The notes under the pieces are model-generated. The model did no database searches. It saw nothing but the letters and a program-made list of their open reading frames with translations, and was not told the origin of the DNA. From Anoplopoma fimbria (taxonomy: Eukaryota > Chordata > Actinopteri > Perciformes > Anoplopomatidae), in NCBI RefSeq assembly GCF_027596085.1, contig NC_072467.1, forward strand, positions 9,415,476 through 9,479,475: 64,000 nt of DNA, read 5' to 3'. How positions within the stretch are numbered: position 1 is the stretch's first letter; the number at the start of each line of letters is the position of its first letter. Below, piece after piece: positions 52,623 through 64,000 of the stretch. The position numbers and the translations under genes are program-made.

Positions 52623-55600
52623 AAGGCTTTGAAGGTGGTTATTCTCTCTGATTTGGTACCCTGTGCTCATTTTCACTTCCATTACAAGTCTATCAATGTG
52701 AAGCCGAATCTTGATGAAAAGCCCTCTGCAGACAATTGATCTCAGTAATGATGAAGAAGAGGGGATAGGTCAGACATGCCACTTCTTCTTTCACAGGATT
52801 CTCTCAGAGGAGCTCGCTGGAGTGTGAGCCAGTCACAGTGTATCAGTTTGATGGGCTTGTTAGATGTGTAGTGTGATGGATTGTTCTTAAAATGCTCTTG
52901 AAAAATGGTACGCTGTGCGTCAGCCAATTATGCAAAAAATCCTGTGTGTACCCAGAGAATGGAGTACGTTCTCCAAACTAATTAATTGGATTTCTCTCTG
53001 AGCTCTTTTCTGCTATATTTTGCTACAAGCCTTCTTTCGCAACACCCTAGCGGATGTTTAAAAAAAAGAGAAAATAAAAACGAAGAGGGAAAAAAAACGT
53101 TTTAGATCGAGTTTTCTTCTCAGTCAATTCAACCTAATCAAAGTGTAGTGGGGAAATAAAGAGCAGGCACCGCCACCAATAGGGATTCCGTAATTGGCCT
53201 GTTTTGCATTTCATTTCCAAGGATATTTTTTTCACATGCCTGGCTTATAAAAGCTAAATTGTTTCAATTCTGAACTGATTGTGCCTGAAACACAAAAGGG
53301 AAGGAAAAAAAAACACTGGCCTCAAGCCTCCTACGGGGTTGTGCTAAACCACTTATTTCAAGCTAAACTGGATTATGGACAAAAGACACAGAACTGGAAT
53401 GCCTTGGTTTCCCCTTCATAAGAGAGCTACAGCAACCAGGGAGCCGTTGCCCGGCTGTTAATTGAACTTATGCGTTTGAATGGTAGATATTTTAACCGCA
53501 GGCATATTAAGGAGGATGCACATGTTTGTCCATTCAAGAGATAATAGATATGAGGTTCATGTTGTCCCAACAGTAATGTGTCCTCCAGATCATCCCTAGA
53601 GCACTTCCTGTGTGCTTGCTGCCTGTATACGTCTTTGCTTTCACATTTATTTTCCTTAGGAAGTCAGAGCAGTGTGAAAAGTAGGCCAAGAGGAGAGCAG
53701 TGGGGTTACAAATGTCTGCAAAGCATTGTTTTTTTGGTTCTCAATACAGCCCAAAGACTTTATTCTGCATAGTAAAGGGGGAATGTCAATGTGGAAATGC
53801 AGCACAAGAATGTAAATGAAACACCGCCTCAGCCCTCAGCATCGACATGTGGATGTGGTTAAGCTGGTGGTGTCCGAGCGTGCGCTGCGTCTGGGAAGAG
53901 TCAGGATGACATATCTTTTTGTCTCGGGGCCAGGTATGAGCACGTTTGGGAGCCGCGCCAGGTTCTCGTCAGCACTTTCAGAGGTGTATACACAAAAACA
54001 TGAAACACACGGGCCACCTCTTTGCCCTACGGACGGTGGTCTCATTGCAGCAGGAACAAAGCTGCTTTGCAGAATCAAAGGTACTGCACAAATCAGCCAT
54101 AAACGGCAATTTCATTGGCTCATAGAATGCTGTGTGTTTGGGAACCTGGCACAGTGCCCCGTGCATATCGCACCCAATTGTGGATGACCTGTTTGCTCTA
54201 AAAATAGAGGAAGTTTTTCTTCCAGTCTCTCCTCTAGAGTGTTCTAAGATAACTTTGAGGGGGTGTCTAGTGAGCAGGCGCTTCGGCCAGAGAGGCGACT
54301 TGAGAGCTTGTACAAGAGCCTCATAAATCCAAGCTGGATCTCCCTGAAGCAGTGATTGAGATGTATTAACCCTGCTCAGCAAGCCTTGCTGGTAAAGTCT
54401 GCACAAAGTACAGCCCCTGGGCCTCACAGACCACTTCAGCCTCCTTCATCTCTTTGAAGAACTTTATGCTCACCTGCTTGGATTAAAAAAGTGGCCAAGG
54501 GACCTCCGTTTTCTCCAATCCAATGATTTTAGGGATTGACTCAAAGTGTACATTAAAACCTGGTGTTTCAGATTTGAAAAGGATAATCGGCATCCATCCA
54601 TCCATCCAAACCAAGGGTTCATATAGAGTTCAAATGACAGATTTTCAGTGCGGGCTGCACTTTGTACAGTTGTACATTTAAAGGCCATGGGGATAATAAT
54701 ATGCCACTGGTAGTCTTGGAGTATCAGTTTGTTTCAAACTTTTTATTGTTTTGTCAAAGTTTAATTCAGTAGGCTATATTATTGTAGACCTCATAACATA
54801 TCAATGGTACATCTAGCTGGAGAGAAGACAAATCAAGATGATAACATCTTGTAAAGATACATTACATCTTCTTCGTTTACTCTGTGCTTAACCCAAATAT
54901 ACAGTACAGAAAGGCAAATTGTGTTTAATGAGCTGCTAGCTGTAGCTATATATTAAGTTTACATTCATGAGAGTGTTAATCTTCTTATCTAACGCTCGGC
55001 TAGAATAGGAACAAATGTCAAACTCTTCTCGTGACTTGTATAAAAGGATCTATGTCTTCTAGTCTTTATGGATGTATTTAGGTTGTTTTAAACAGGCCTC
55101 AGTAGTTAGTTAGTCCTACAATCAGAAGGATTATAAATGCTGCATTCTTTTGTGTCACTGAGTGCTAATTAAAATGATACATAGGCCTGCTGTTATTCTT
55201 TGTTCAACAGGAAATGGGGCTTATTTATTTTATTTTCTACCAGACCATTTCTACATCATTTTTTGCTTCATGACCCGCATGCTTATGTGCTTACGTTCAC
55301 TTGAACTGGAACAGTTTCAATCAGTCACATTGAATTTTTACATGACAAAAATCTACTTTGCTCCCATTTTTGGAACCTTGCACCAAGTTATCAGTTGTAT
55401 CTGAATATAGCAACATATGTTAGTACTTTTCCTATTTTAATCTTTAATAGTATTGAGATCATTGCAATTGTTTGTTATTGACTCCATTGTTTTTTGCATT
55501 CAGTTGCATAGCTGTGGTCTTTTGTTTTTATGTTCGAGTTTCCGTTTTCACAGTGGGTTTGTAGCTAAAGTAGATTAATTACGGCTTGAAATGTTGAAAT

Positions 55601-57374
55601 GTTTCAACCTTAACAGAGCCTTGATTTTCATATCATTACTTTAATATTCTTGAATTCTATTTGATAACATTTCTCAAAATTCTAGCCTTCTATAGATTCT
55701 TACTATATAAGATATATTACTTTACTTTCTCCTATCTTCCTCTGGAGTTCATGGCGAGCTGACTTTAACACCTTTGACAGTTGCTCATATTAATGAGAAA
55801 TGGTGATGTGGATTGAAACAATGACCTTTCGTTGCCAAGCAACGGAATAACTTCTGCAGCAGTGGCTATCATAAGGAAATACTGCACTACGGGTTGACAG
55901 AGTTGACCTTATAGTAGTAGTTTTTTTCATGTTTCTGATATTTTCAAAAACTGCTATGAAAATTGTAGGTGAATATTCAGCGCCACATTGTTGTGCCTTA
56001 ACCACACAAGTGCACTTGATGCTCTACAGCACTTAAGAATATGGTTGGTGCAATAGAATTTTCTTTTGCTGCAAAATCAAGAAAACATTTTGACGAGGAG
56101 TTTTTCTTTCAGTCGTCCGTATACACACTGAACATACAAACATAGAAATACTGTAATGAGCTGTCATGGTGTTGTCATGGTGTTGTCTCCTGTGTTTCCA
56201 ATCTCATTTCTTGTGTTGAGTTGCATAAGCAGTGATCATCAGCAGACAACAAAGCTTTTGCCACCGCCTCCAGAGGTTATTAAATAACAATGGACAGGCG
56301 AGGGAATCAATAGTACATCCCCAAGCAGTGGTGATCTAAGGATTATGATCACAAATGAGGCATGTTCTTCCCTTTTGGTATGTGGAGATGAAGAAAGATC
56401 ACATCCACTGGAATAAAAATAATGTGAGGTTAGCCTGTGTTGCCTTGGGTTTAATTGAAAGTATTGCAAAGCAATTTGTCTGAGAAAAAATCGAGGACTA
56501 TGAAGCCCTGAGATTTAGAGTCAGACTCCTGATGGAACCCTTTATTGTTAAATAGTTCATGTAGGACACTACAGGACACGGAAACTGCTGTGCATGCTAC
56601 GGCTGCCAAGTTGAGAAATGTATTTTGAATTTCCAACATGAGCACAATATGAAAGGTCAGTTGGTCCTAACTTGAAAAAATACATTGGAACATGCCTGCA
56701 GGGAAATATGTGAAGTCATTTTTCAATGCTTTGCTGGCGAAGTATTATACAACCAAACACACGATAAATGTTTCATAGGCATTCCAACACAGCATATGGA
56801 AAAGTGTTAAATATTGAGTATGTGCTATGACAAATGGAGTATTTGTGTTTATTTGGAAATGTCTGTTGAGGCCACGTAGAAAGAAAATATGTGCATGAAT
56901 AGAAAATTAAGATGTAAAGTCATCTCATTTATTAAAAAAATGATGAATTGAATGAATGCTTTGGGTTAAATGAAAAGTCAGCATGCTGATTTTTTTCCCT
57001 CTTGGTTGAGCACAGCAGCCAAAACGGAACAAAAATAATCAATAAACAAAACCACTCTGCTTAATCAACACTTTCTAAATTGTGTTGGACACTCATCTTG
57101 TTAGATGGCAGATGAATTTGCAGCTGTACCATTGTGACAATGTAGAAGCTATTTTATTCTTGAGACTTGAAGTTAAATCAGGATTTCCTGTGATCAATTT
57201 CAAATTAATAGCCCGGTTTCATTCTAAATGTAAAGGTCCAAGAGTCATAAATATTCCAACCACCCAGAAAACTAGGTATAGCTTGATGCTTCCATATGTG
57301 CAGTACATTTTTTGCAACAGTCGTTCCTCTCCTTTCCTTTGGATCACTGTTTCTGTGTTTTCTTTGTCCTCCAG

Positions 57375-58221
57375 AGAAAGAACGTCCACCTGCTGCTGAA
57401 TGTGTTTCTGCTGGCAGCCTGGGGAGCCGTCCTGTTGGCCTGCCGCTTCTACTGGATGGGTAACAAACCCCCCAACTTCTCCAACTCAGACAACCCGGCA
57501 GCCGACTCACCCTCGCTCCTCACCAGGACTCTAACCTTTTCCCACTTGCCTGCCGTCAACTTTTGGCTTCTCCTTTGCCCGGACACGCTCAGCTTTGACT
57601 GGTCAATGGACGCCCTGCCTTTGATCAGGAGCCTTGCCGATTGGAGGAACGTTCACACTGTGGTCTTCTACCTTGGGTTGCTCTTGCTGGCTTGGTTCAG
57701 CCTGAGGACGCACCAGTCGGCTAAAGGCAAGGAGACCAATGGCAAAGCGCATCATTACACCAATGGCAAAAATGGGAACAGTAATGGGCACAGTTACCAA
57801 TATAACAATCATGAACATTTGAACAATTCTCACACAGACGGTCACATTAATAGTGCACAGAATGGTACCAAAAAGCACTACGAGAGCAGGACTCCGCTGC
57901 CCACCACTGAAAATGTTGTGGTGTTCTCGCTAGGCCTGTTGGCTATCCCTTTCCTCCCTGCCACAAACTTGTTTTTCTACGTGGGGTTTGTGATAGCAGA
58001 GAGAGTACTGTACATCCCCAGCATGGGCTTTTGCTTGCTGGTGGCGGTGGGGATGAGGTCTCTGTACGTCCGTCTGCGACGCAGGTCCTCCAAGACGGTG
58101 TTGGTGTACTGCAGCGCTGCCGTGGTTCTTCTTTTCGGTGTCAAAACTGTTTTGAGGAACCGGGACTGGCAGAATGAGGAGATGCTCTACAAGTCAGGGA
58201 TTTATGTCAATCCTGCTAAAG
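57375..58221 (+). CDS. tmtc2: TMTC2, large coding exon (DUF1736 region and later membrane spans)
   Basis: This 847-base exon adds 282 codons plus one base. It begins AGA AAG AAC (Arg-Lys-Asn) after the AG at 57373-57374 and ends AAA G before GTAAGG at 58222 (phase 1). It opens with a membrane span (exon residues about 5-24). The DUF1736 hallmark follows: YWMGNKPP (26-33), a SNSDNPAADS stretch (36-45), a LLTRTLTF stretch and CPDTLSFDWSMD (68-79). After another span comes an Asn/His-rich hydrophilic linker at 57732-57875 with two potential N-glycosylation sequons (NNS, NGT). Further spans include FLPATNLFFYVGF and a YIPSMGFCLL segment. The exon closes with DWQNEEMLYKSG and VNPAK, the junction to the TPR domain. 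The length agrees with the orthologous exon as I know it; only the linker diverges clearly in composition. Reading past the donor would stop at 58355. The next exon restores the frame exactly. Confidence 0.98.
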
Positions 58222-59798
58222 GTAAGGCCCTTTCGTTTAAATCGGCATGCACAAAGCTGCGACTGCTCTCACATGTGAACACACACACTTTCGTCAACTT
58301 TGATACACATTTCATCACCAAAAACCTCTTTCAGTCATCATATTTTTTCGGATAGTGAGCGAGCTCTCAGGCACGGTTTTGAATTTGATAATTTGTGCTG
58401 CTGTCTCTCTACTGACGCCCTGAATAATTCAAAGTCAAGCTGCTTCAAAATGTCTTCCCTTCGTCACTCAGCCTTACCACAGAATATATAAGTGCTTACA
58501 AGGCAGTGCCCCAAAAGCAAAATGAGACTGGTGTACTACTCAAGGCTAAATGTCTCCTTTCTTCATTTTACTGTTCCAAGGCATACAACAGAGTTTTACC
58601 TCTTTATCATAAATCTTCTTATACCCAGCACACAATCTGTTTTATGACACCAAATGCCCTGTCTCACTTGGAAGGACACCGTCACCTGTCTCTTATTGGC
58701 ACCTGTAACAGCAGATGACATATTTACTGGCCTCCACATTCAAGGTCATCAGACACAGATTTTAATCCGAAGCAAAGTTCTAAGAGCTGCTGAGAAGGAA
58801 AGCAGGCAGCAGCGGGACATGTTGTGTTAGCTAATTTCCCTTTCAGATTCTGAGCAGAGCTGAGGCGTGACAGCTGTTTGTTTTGGCAGGCCATCAGGCC
58901 GAACAGAGCAGCAGCAATGTCCCCACCTCACATCCAGTATTGCTAATATGAGAGTTGAACAGCGCCCAACCTCAAACACGGACACACTCATTGGATTGTT
59001 TGAACTGTGAAATTTCAACAGTGCACAGAGCTTTCTCGTAAAAGACTCTTCGTATTTTCATCTGTGCATAACTGAGCACAGTGGAATGAAGGAGGCATGG
59101 GTTGTTTTTCTGCTTTTCTCTGTTTGTACTGATTATTCTCCTGGGATAACATAGATGTTATGATTTTCAACAACTAAATACTGTAAATGCATTGCTTAAG
59201 GGCACGCTGCATATTTTAGCACTTTAACCGCATATCAACAAAAGCAGCAGGAGCCAGGATCTTATCTTGTTATTCAGTCATACTTGAACTTAGACATTCA
59301 TTCTGCTGAATCATAGTTACTCAAGTTGAGTTAGTGCAGACTATAAACTAACCCTAAAAACAGATCAAAGATGATATTATGTTTAAATAAAATAAAAAAA
59401 GTAGCTAAATTGGCATTAGCTACTATTATACATCCATTGATTATTCTTTTTTGCTCTCCTATACATTTATTCTCACAATCCGTGGTCAATGCACAAAATG
59501 TATAATAGCTCTTAGTAACTTTAATTTACCTGTCAGTTGCTCTTCTGTTGTGGTCTTCTTTTCACACCCTGTCATAGGATAGGCTGGTGCTTTTGGCACA
59601 AATCCCCCCTGTCTGTCTTTGCCCATAATGTCTTTCACTTTAAAGGTTAAAAAAACAGATTACCTGCTACAGAAAGGTCCTCTCTTGCTGCTTTAATCGA
59701 AAAGCTTTCAAAGATTCTGTAAATGTTATACCCGAAGGTTGCCACAAATGTTCTTTTTTCACTCTGTCTGATTTACCTCCTCTATTGTAACCTGTCAG
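58222..59798 (+). other. tmtc2 intron 3
   Basis: GTAAGG...CAG intron of 1,577 bases that splits an Ala codon (G|CA). AT-rich. No repeat family or secondary gene was recognised in it. Confidence 0.93.
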
Positions 59799-59913
59799 CA
59801 TGGGGCAACCTTGGAAATGTCCTGAAGAGCCAGGGCGAGATGGAGGAGGCTGAACAGGCGTACAGAAGTGCCCTCTATTACCGGAGCAACATGGCTGACA
59901 TGCTGTATAACCT
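59799..59913 (+). CDS. tmtc2: TMTC2 exon encoding TPR 1
   Basis: The acceptor AG lies at 59797-59798 and the donor GTGAGT starts at 59914. The first two bases complete the Ala codon from the preceding exon, 37 codons follow, and the last two bases (CT) start a Leu codon. The product reads AWGNLGNVLKSQGEMEEAEQ and then AYRSALYYRSNMADMLYNL. This is a textbook tetratricopeptide repeat with Trp-Gly-Asn-Leu-Gly at helix A and an Ala/Tyr/Ala pattern in helix B. The TPR part of TMTC proteins faces the ER lumen in the published model and is thought to handle the cadherin substrate or partner. At 115 bases the exon is too short to be found by open-reading-frame length alone, but similarity and phase make it secure. 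Confidence 0.95.
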
Positions 59914-60415
59914 GTGAGTTTGTGTTTTATCATACTGCTGTGTTGTAATTTCTATTTTCTTAGCCTTAACGCTCATGTTAGTTTGTCGCTGTTGATGTCA
60001 TGGTGTCCTTTTGTACTTGACTTTCTTTGTATCTCCACTCCTGGCTGTTTCAATGACTAAGGAGTGTGTGCGAACAAATGGACAAGTTCTCATTTTACAT
60101 GCGTGTGTCCATTGATCAGAGCTGTTCTCCCAGAGGAGGTGCCTTCTTGTCTTGTATTCCCCAGAGGCCTGTCTGTCTGACAGGGTTATTAATGACGCTG
60201 TCTTAGCCTGAGGGGGGAAACACAAAACATCCACAGTCAACACTCAAATGTGTGCTCAAATGTCTGTGGTTTTGTTGAGATCTAAATCTTCCTCTTCGCT
60301 TGTATCAGCTTCTTTTGTTCTTGTCTCATCCTTACAAAGGCTTTTTAACTTAAAAACATCTCCTATCTTTAAAGCTCTAAACTGTCTGTACTGTCTCTCC
60401 TATTGTCTGTTTCAG
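59914..60415 (+). other. tmtc2 intron 4
   Basis: Short GTGAGT...TTTCAG intron of 502 bases that splits a Leu codon (CT|C). Nothing else was recognised in it. Confidence 0.93.
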
Positions 60416-60501
60416 CGGTTTGCTGCTACAGGAGAGCAACAAGTTCTCAGAGGCACTCCACTACTATAAGCTGGCCATTGGGAGCCGGCCAACCCTGGCT
60501 T
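60416..60501 (+). CDS. tmtc2: TMTC2 exon encoding TPR 2
   Basis: An 86-base exon between TTTCAG (AG at 60414-60415) and GTAAGT at 60502. Its first base completes the split Leu codon. Twenty-eight codons encode GLLLQESNKFSEALHYYKLA plus IGSRPTLA, and the last base T begins a Ser codon. With the end of the previous exon (MLYNL) this makes the second TPR. The sequence is nearly identical to TMTC2 of other vertebrates as I know it, including the Tyr-Tyr-Lys-Leu-Ala-Ile run of helix B. The following intron starts with GTAAGT and a short T-run. The exon is far too small to stand out alone; the evidence is similarity plus exact splice phase on both sides. Confidence 0.95.
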
Positions 60502-62313
60502 GTAAGTACAGCTCTTCTTTTTTTTTTTATTGACAATCTCCAGCTCTTGTGGTTGTGGCTGCGCTGTGTCCAGGCAACGGTGAACAACGGCCGTGGCTAT
60601 GTGTAGGGAGAGGAATAGGGGGCAAAGGGCAGTAGGTATTCAACCGAATTCAACATTCAACACAGCAGCCATGTCAACAGTTCAAGCAACTGCATGATGT
60701 CACTTAATATGAATTCAAGCCGTTACTTTCTCTTTTCACTTTATCCCTCCCACAATCACTGCATCTACTATTTTCTCACAGTTTTGAGCGTGTCTCCCGC
60801 CTCTTTGCTCCATCACTCTTCCTCTCCATCCCGTGACAATTCACCAAAATATTCCCCTGCTTTTGCTTGAATTACATTTTTCATACACTGTCACCTTCAG
60901 CAGGTTGATTAGAACAAAGCGCTCACAATCTTACCTGATCGTGCAATAAATTAGCTCCCCATTGTTCTAGGCATCAGTCACTGCCAGATAAACAGAGAAT
61001 CTTAAACGTCTCCTTCCTTCTTCCCTGGATTAATTATCCACCTAATCAAGATCGCGGTTAGACTAGAAAATTTCCATTCAGCGTGCAATTATCCAATCTG
61101 TTATAGCCGATAACAAACTTAATTAATTACCTCAAGCAGCAGACATGTTGAAGGCAGGATTATAATGTGACGGTTTAAAAGCGTCTCTCAATGTTGAACC
61201 ATTACTCACTGACTAATTGGGAGCTAACTAGTGAAAACTGTAGCTTTGTTTATTTTATATTCAGAGCGAGGCTGTTTTGTGAAAAAGTGCTATTGATATG
61301 TGTCACATTGTTGCATACTGAAAATCGTTTTTTAAGATAAAATTGGAAATAACTACTTGCTTTTGTCTATCTGTGGTTTTTCTTATCTTTTCTGCTTTAT
61401 TGCAAATCCATACAAAGGAAAATAAACATATATTTTAACCATCTCATGCACACCATGTAGTAAAGAAAAGACTGTAAGGTGTAAGAATGTGTGGGAAACA
61501 ATGTGAGCTTTTAAGAAGACACATTCCAAAGACAGAAGAGGATGAAGACCACTTGTTTGATTGGAGGAAAAAAGGCTGTTTGTTTCCCAACCAACCTCCT
61601 TCAGATTGATTACACGTCAACACCCAATAGAAGAGCCCTCCAAATTGATCTGCTGTATCAAGTTAATTTATTCCAACAACCAGACTTGACAGGGAGTTGT
61701 TTAGAGAGGCAGGTCCACAGAGATTAATTACTCTACAGCTGGGTATTGATTATTAGATGTTGTCTCTGACTGTTCAAGGAAAAAGTTTAACAAGCATCCA
61801 AAGTATCCCACACCATGCATGCAAAGGCCAAATGTACAAAAACCCTTAATAAGGTCAACGGTGGTTTGTGGTTCAACCTCAAATATGTAATATTATAACA
61901 TTATTCATCTTTTCAGCACCATTGATCTCCATAGTTATTATGAGAGACACTTATGAAAAGGAAATTACCATTTGGGGAAAAAAATTCAAGGTGTTACTTT
62001 GTGATTTACATTTTAATGTATCTACTTTCTTTCAGCATTTTAAGCAGTAATTTTTAGTTGTAGATTCGTGGAAAAGGTTCTTCTCTTTGAGGAAGCTCTC
62101 AATAAATCCAAGCAGCAAGTTTTCTACTTAATTAATTAAACCCCATTTAATAAACATATAAATCTTATCTAGTTAAATCAACAATGCAACAATGCACCAC
62201 ACATGGAGGAGGTTGGGGTTGTGGAGGAAGCTGCAGTAGTAAAAGTTGTAGGCATGAAGTCAGGTTACAATAGCCACAAGCCATACTTAAGTGTTGTCCA
62301 TGTTTTGTTTCAG
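60502..62313 (+). other. tmtc2 intron 5
   Basis: GTAAGT...TTTCAG intron of 1,812 bases that splits a Ser codon (T|CG). The stretch around 61040-61240 has several TAAT/ATTA and GATAA motifs and could be regulatory, but no gene is seen. Confidence 0.93.
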
Positions 62314-62498
62314 CGGCTTACTTGAACACAGGCATCATCCTGATGAATCAGGGTCGCCTAGATGAGTCCAAACGCACCTTCCTGACCTGCGCCGATATCC
62401 CCGATGAAAACCTGAAGGACCCCCACGCCCACAAGAGCTCCGTCACCAGCTGCTTGTACAACCTGGGCAAGCTGCTCCACGAACAGGGACACCAGGAG
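62314..62498 (+). CDS. tmtc2: TMTC2 exon encoding TPR 3 and the first half of TPR 4
   Basis: The acceptor is TTTCAG with AG at 62312-62313. Two bases complete the Ser codon, 61 codons follow, and the exon ends in GAG before GTAAGG at 62499 (phase 0). The product starts AYLNTGIILMNQGRLDESKR (TPR 3). It continues through FLTCADIPDENLKDPHAHKS, an insertion between TPR 3 and 4 that is characteristic of TMTC2, and then SCLYNLGKLLHEQGHQE, helix A of TPR 4. The Asp-Glu-Asn-Leu-Lys-Asp-Pro-His-Ala-His segment is diagnostic for TMTC2 against TMTC1, 3 and 4. No frame break or missing residue is seen. The exon is visibly GC-richer than the flanking AT-rich introns, as expected for fish coding sequence. 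Confidence 0.96.
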
Positions 62499-63562
62499 GT
62501 AAGGACCCAAATTGCAGAAAAATCTATTTTACATTTAGCTATATGATACATGAGGTGTATATTTCAAAATATTTCAGCGTGCTGGACACTTTCTTGGCAG
62601 GCGTAGTACTGTTGATGGTACTGTGATCATTTTAAGTAACAGTTTACAACAGAGATATATACACATGTCAGACCTAGCTATGTGCTGAGTTACACTAATT
62701 TCCTTAACTTATATATTTATTTTTAGAAAGTTCAGATAGGGTGAGTCAGTCAATATGTTATTTGTCAGTGAAGGACCCATAGCTCACTAAATTATAAAAC
62801 AAAATGTACTGTAGTTTACATGTACAAACATATTTTGTCTAACAAACCTTTACATGCTGGGAAATGTAAAACCATAGTGAATTGAGATAAGATGCAGGCT
62901 TTTGCCCAAGGAGCTTTAGGGACACTGAGAAATTGCTCAGTTTTAAATGGAGATATTCCAGAGTTGCTTGTGTCATGTTTTCTGCAGATAATCCTCAGGC
63001 TGTTTCTAACAAATGTGCTCTCTTTCATGCCTCTAAAGACCTAAAATGCTCTTTAAACCGGTTTTCCAATGATGCACATTTATATTGTACATAAGCACTT
63101 ATGCTGCTGATTCAATCAGCATTAAAACAGCAGAACTGCAGATTCAATAAGGGATTTTATAAATTGCTGGCATGCTGGAGAAAGAGAGCAGTCCCACTTC
63201 CTCTGACCTCCAACCGCAACATTTGCTTGAGCAATAAAGTAGTTCCAGCTCCTTCTACCATTTAAATTCGGAGGGAGTCTGAGGTGAATCGCTGGACCTA
63301 CACTCTATGCATCCCAGAGTCAATGTGTGACACCACTCTAGTCGCCTTAACAGCCGTGACTTTGAGGATAGACCCTTTCTGCTCGACTCTGTATGAACCA
63401 GCCTCCCGGCGACCCCCAATTCCACGCTGTGTATTCACAGTGTTGGGGCCCCCGGCTGCAGGGGAGGGATGACTAGTTACCACAGAGCCAGTTTCTCTGG
63501 CTGGGTCCCTCCGTTCTAATGCAAACATCCCCCACCTTCTCTTATATTTGTTTCATTCACAG
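62499..63562 (+). other. tmtc2 intron 6
   Basis: GTAAGG...CACAG intron of 1,064 bases in phase 0. A GC-richer patch at about 63280-63530 is open on both strands but has no recognisable protein and is treated as intronic. Confidence 0.92.
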
Positions 63563-63641
63563 GAGGCCCTCACAGTGTTTAAAGAAGCAATACAGAAAAT
63601 GCCAAGACAATTTGCACCACAGAGCCTCTACAACATGATGG
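63563..63641 (+). CDS. tmtc2: TMTC2 exon completing TPR 4 and starting TPR 5
   Basis: The last exon in the window. The acceptor is ATTCACAG with AG at 63561-63562. Twenty-six codons read EALTVFKEAIQKMPRQF and then APQSLYNMM, followed by a single G before GTAAGA at 63642 (phase 1). It joins in frame to the previous exon (HQE|EALTVF), finishes TPR 4 and begins the helix A of TPR 5 (LYNMMG). The TMTC2 C-terminal TPRs, about 190 more residues by comparison with the mammalian protein of roughly 836 residues, must lie beyond position 64000. No stop codon or polyadenylation site for the gene is present in the window. Confidence 0.95.
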
Positions 63642-64000
63642 GTAAGAGCTGCTTTTGTTTCACGACCACAAGCGTAGGAGCTGTTGTTTTTAGGTCCACC
63701 AAATATAACAGTCAGTGGACCTGAGAGTAAAATGTTATTTTGGAGTATTATGGAACAATTGGCTGTTATACCTCATTCATTTTTGTTTGACTTTGTTGTG
63801 CCTCTTTCATTTGTGTGACTTTGTGGGTCCCTTAAACAAATAACGTTAATAAATAGCGTTTTAACTAAACCAAACTTTCATTAATGGATTACTAATTGCA
63901 AGGAAGACCACTGCTTACAGCCCCATTAGCTGTTTTACACTTGCAACTTTTTATGTCAGGTAGCCTAAGGCTCATTAACACCCACTGCAGAGCAGGGATA
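63642..64000 (+). other. tmtc2 intron 7, 5' part
   Basis: The donor GTAAGA at 63642 opens an intron that runs off the window. A tandem-like duplication (TCATTTTTGTTTGACTTTGT / TCATTTGTGTGACTTTGT) is seen near 63776-63825. No coding potential. Confidence 0.88.

Larger units (their letters stand above)
39310..57374 (+). other. tmtc2 intron 2 (18 kb)
   Basis: The donor GTAAAC is at 39310 and the acceptor CTCCAG at 57369-57374. The coding frame is continuous across it (YK | RKN). The intron carries two copies of a palindromic MITE-like family, three (TG)n tracts, a (CT)n tract, and otherwise unassigned AT-rich sequence. The longest open frame inside it is 154 codons at 45309-45773 on the minus strand. 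It has no recognisable domain and is about what chance gives in a window of this size. Confidence 0.9.

Noticed and set aside
53421..53455. RFX-type X-box (GCAAC and GTTGC halves)
   Set aside because: The half-sites are in the wrong relative orientation and spacing for an RFX site.
53816..54427. Overlapping open frames of 123, 80 and 149 codons on both strands
   Set aside because: Mutually overlapping frames in GC-richer intronic DNA, with no similarity to known proteins and no splice context that would join them to tmtc2.

Overview
The window is vertebrate nuclear DNA, almost certainly from a teleost fish and probably a spiny-rayed one. Coding sequence is split into short exons with GT...AG introns. 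The non-coding DNA carries long (TG)n microsatellites, a V-type tRNA-derived SINE and several palindromic repeat families that I know from teleost genomes. There is no sign of bacterial, phage or plasmid organisation.

One protein-coding gene can be supported: the middle of tmtc2 (transmembrane O-mannosyltransferase targeting cadherins 2; transmembrane and TPR repeat-containing protein 2) on the + strand. Six consecutive coding exons lie at 38733-39309, 57375-58221, 59799-59913, 60416-60501, 62314-62498 and 63563-63641. All splice sites are canonical and every intron phase matches (2, 0, 1, 2, 1, 0, 1, from the acceptor of the first visible exon to the donor of the last). Together they encode about 630 residues: the GT-C type multi-span membrane domain with its DUF1736 region, then the first four TPR repeats and the start of a fifth. 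The first coding exon (roughly 28 residues ending in a Tyr-Asp-Asp motif) and the last TPRs (roughly 190 residues) lie outside the window. Whether this is tmtc2a or tmtc2b cannot be decided here.

Layout: 1-38732 is intron 1, with no other convincing gene. It holds microsatellites, a V-SINE (15734-16034), two oppositely oriented copies of one foldback repeat (18196-18695 and 21787-22232), another dispersed repeat (19444-19652), a LINE 3' tail (24897-24992), GC-rich blocks and AT-rich stretches that resemble conserved non-coding elements. 39310-57374 is intron 2 (18 kb), with two copies of a MITE-like palindromic family (44847-45268 and 51721-52125) and more microsatellites. 57375-64000 is the exon-dense part, with introns of 0.5 to 1.8 kb.

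I did not find an undescribed multi-gene system. The observations most worth a second look are two unusual substitutions in conserved membrane-domain motifs of TMTC2, an Asn/His-rich linker encoded by its large exon, a coding-like minus-strand open frame behind a 3' splice-site-like sequence (36472-36654), and a perfect 16-bp-arm hairpin (7176-7217).
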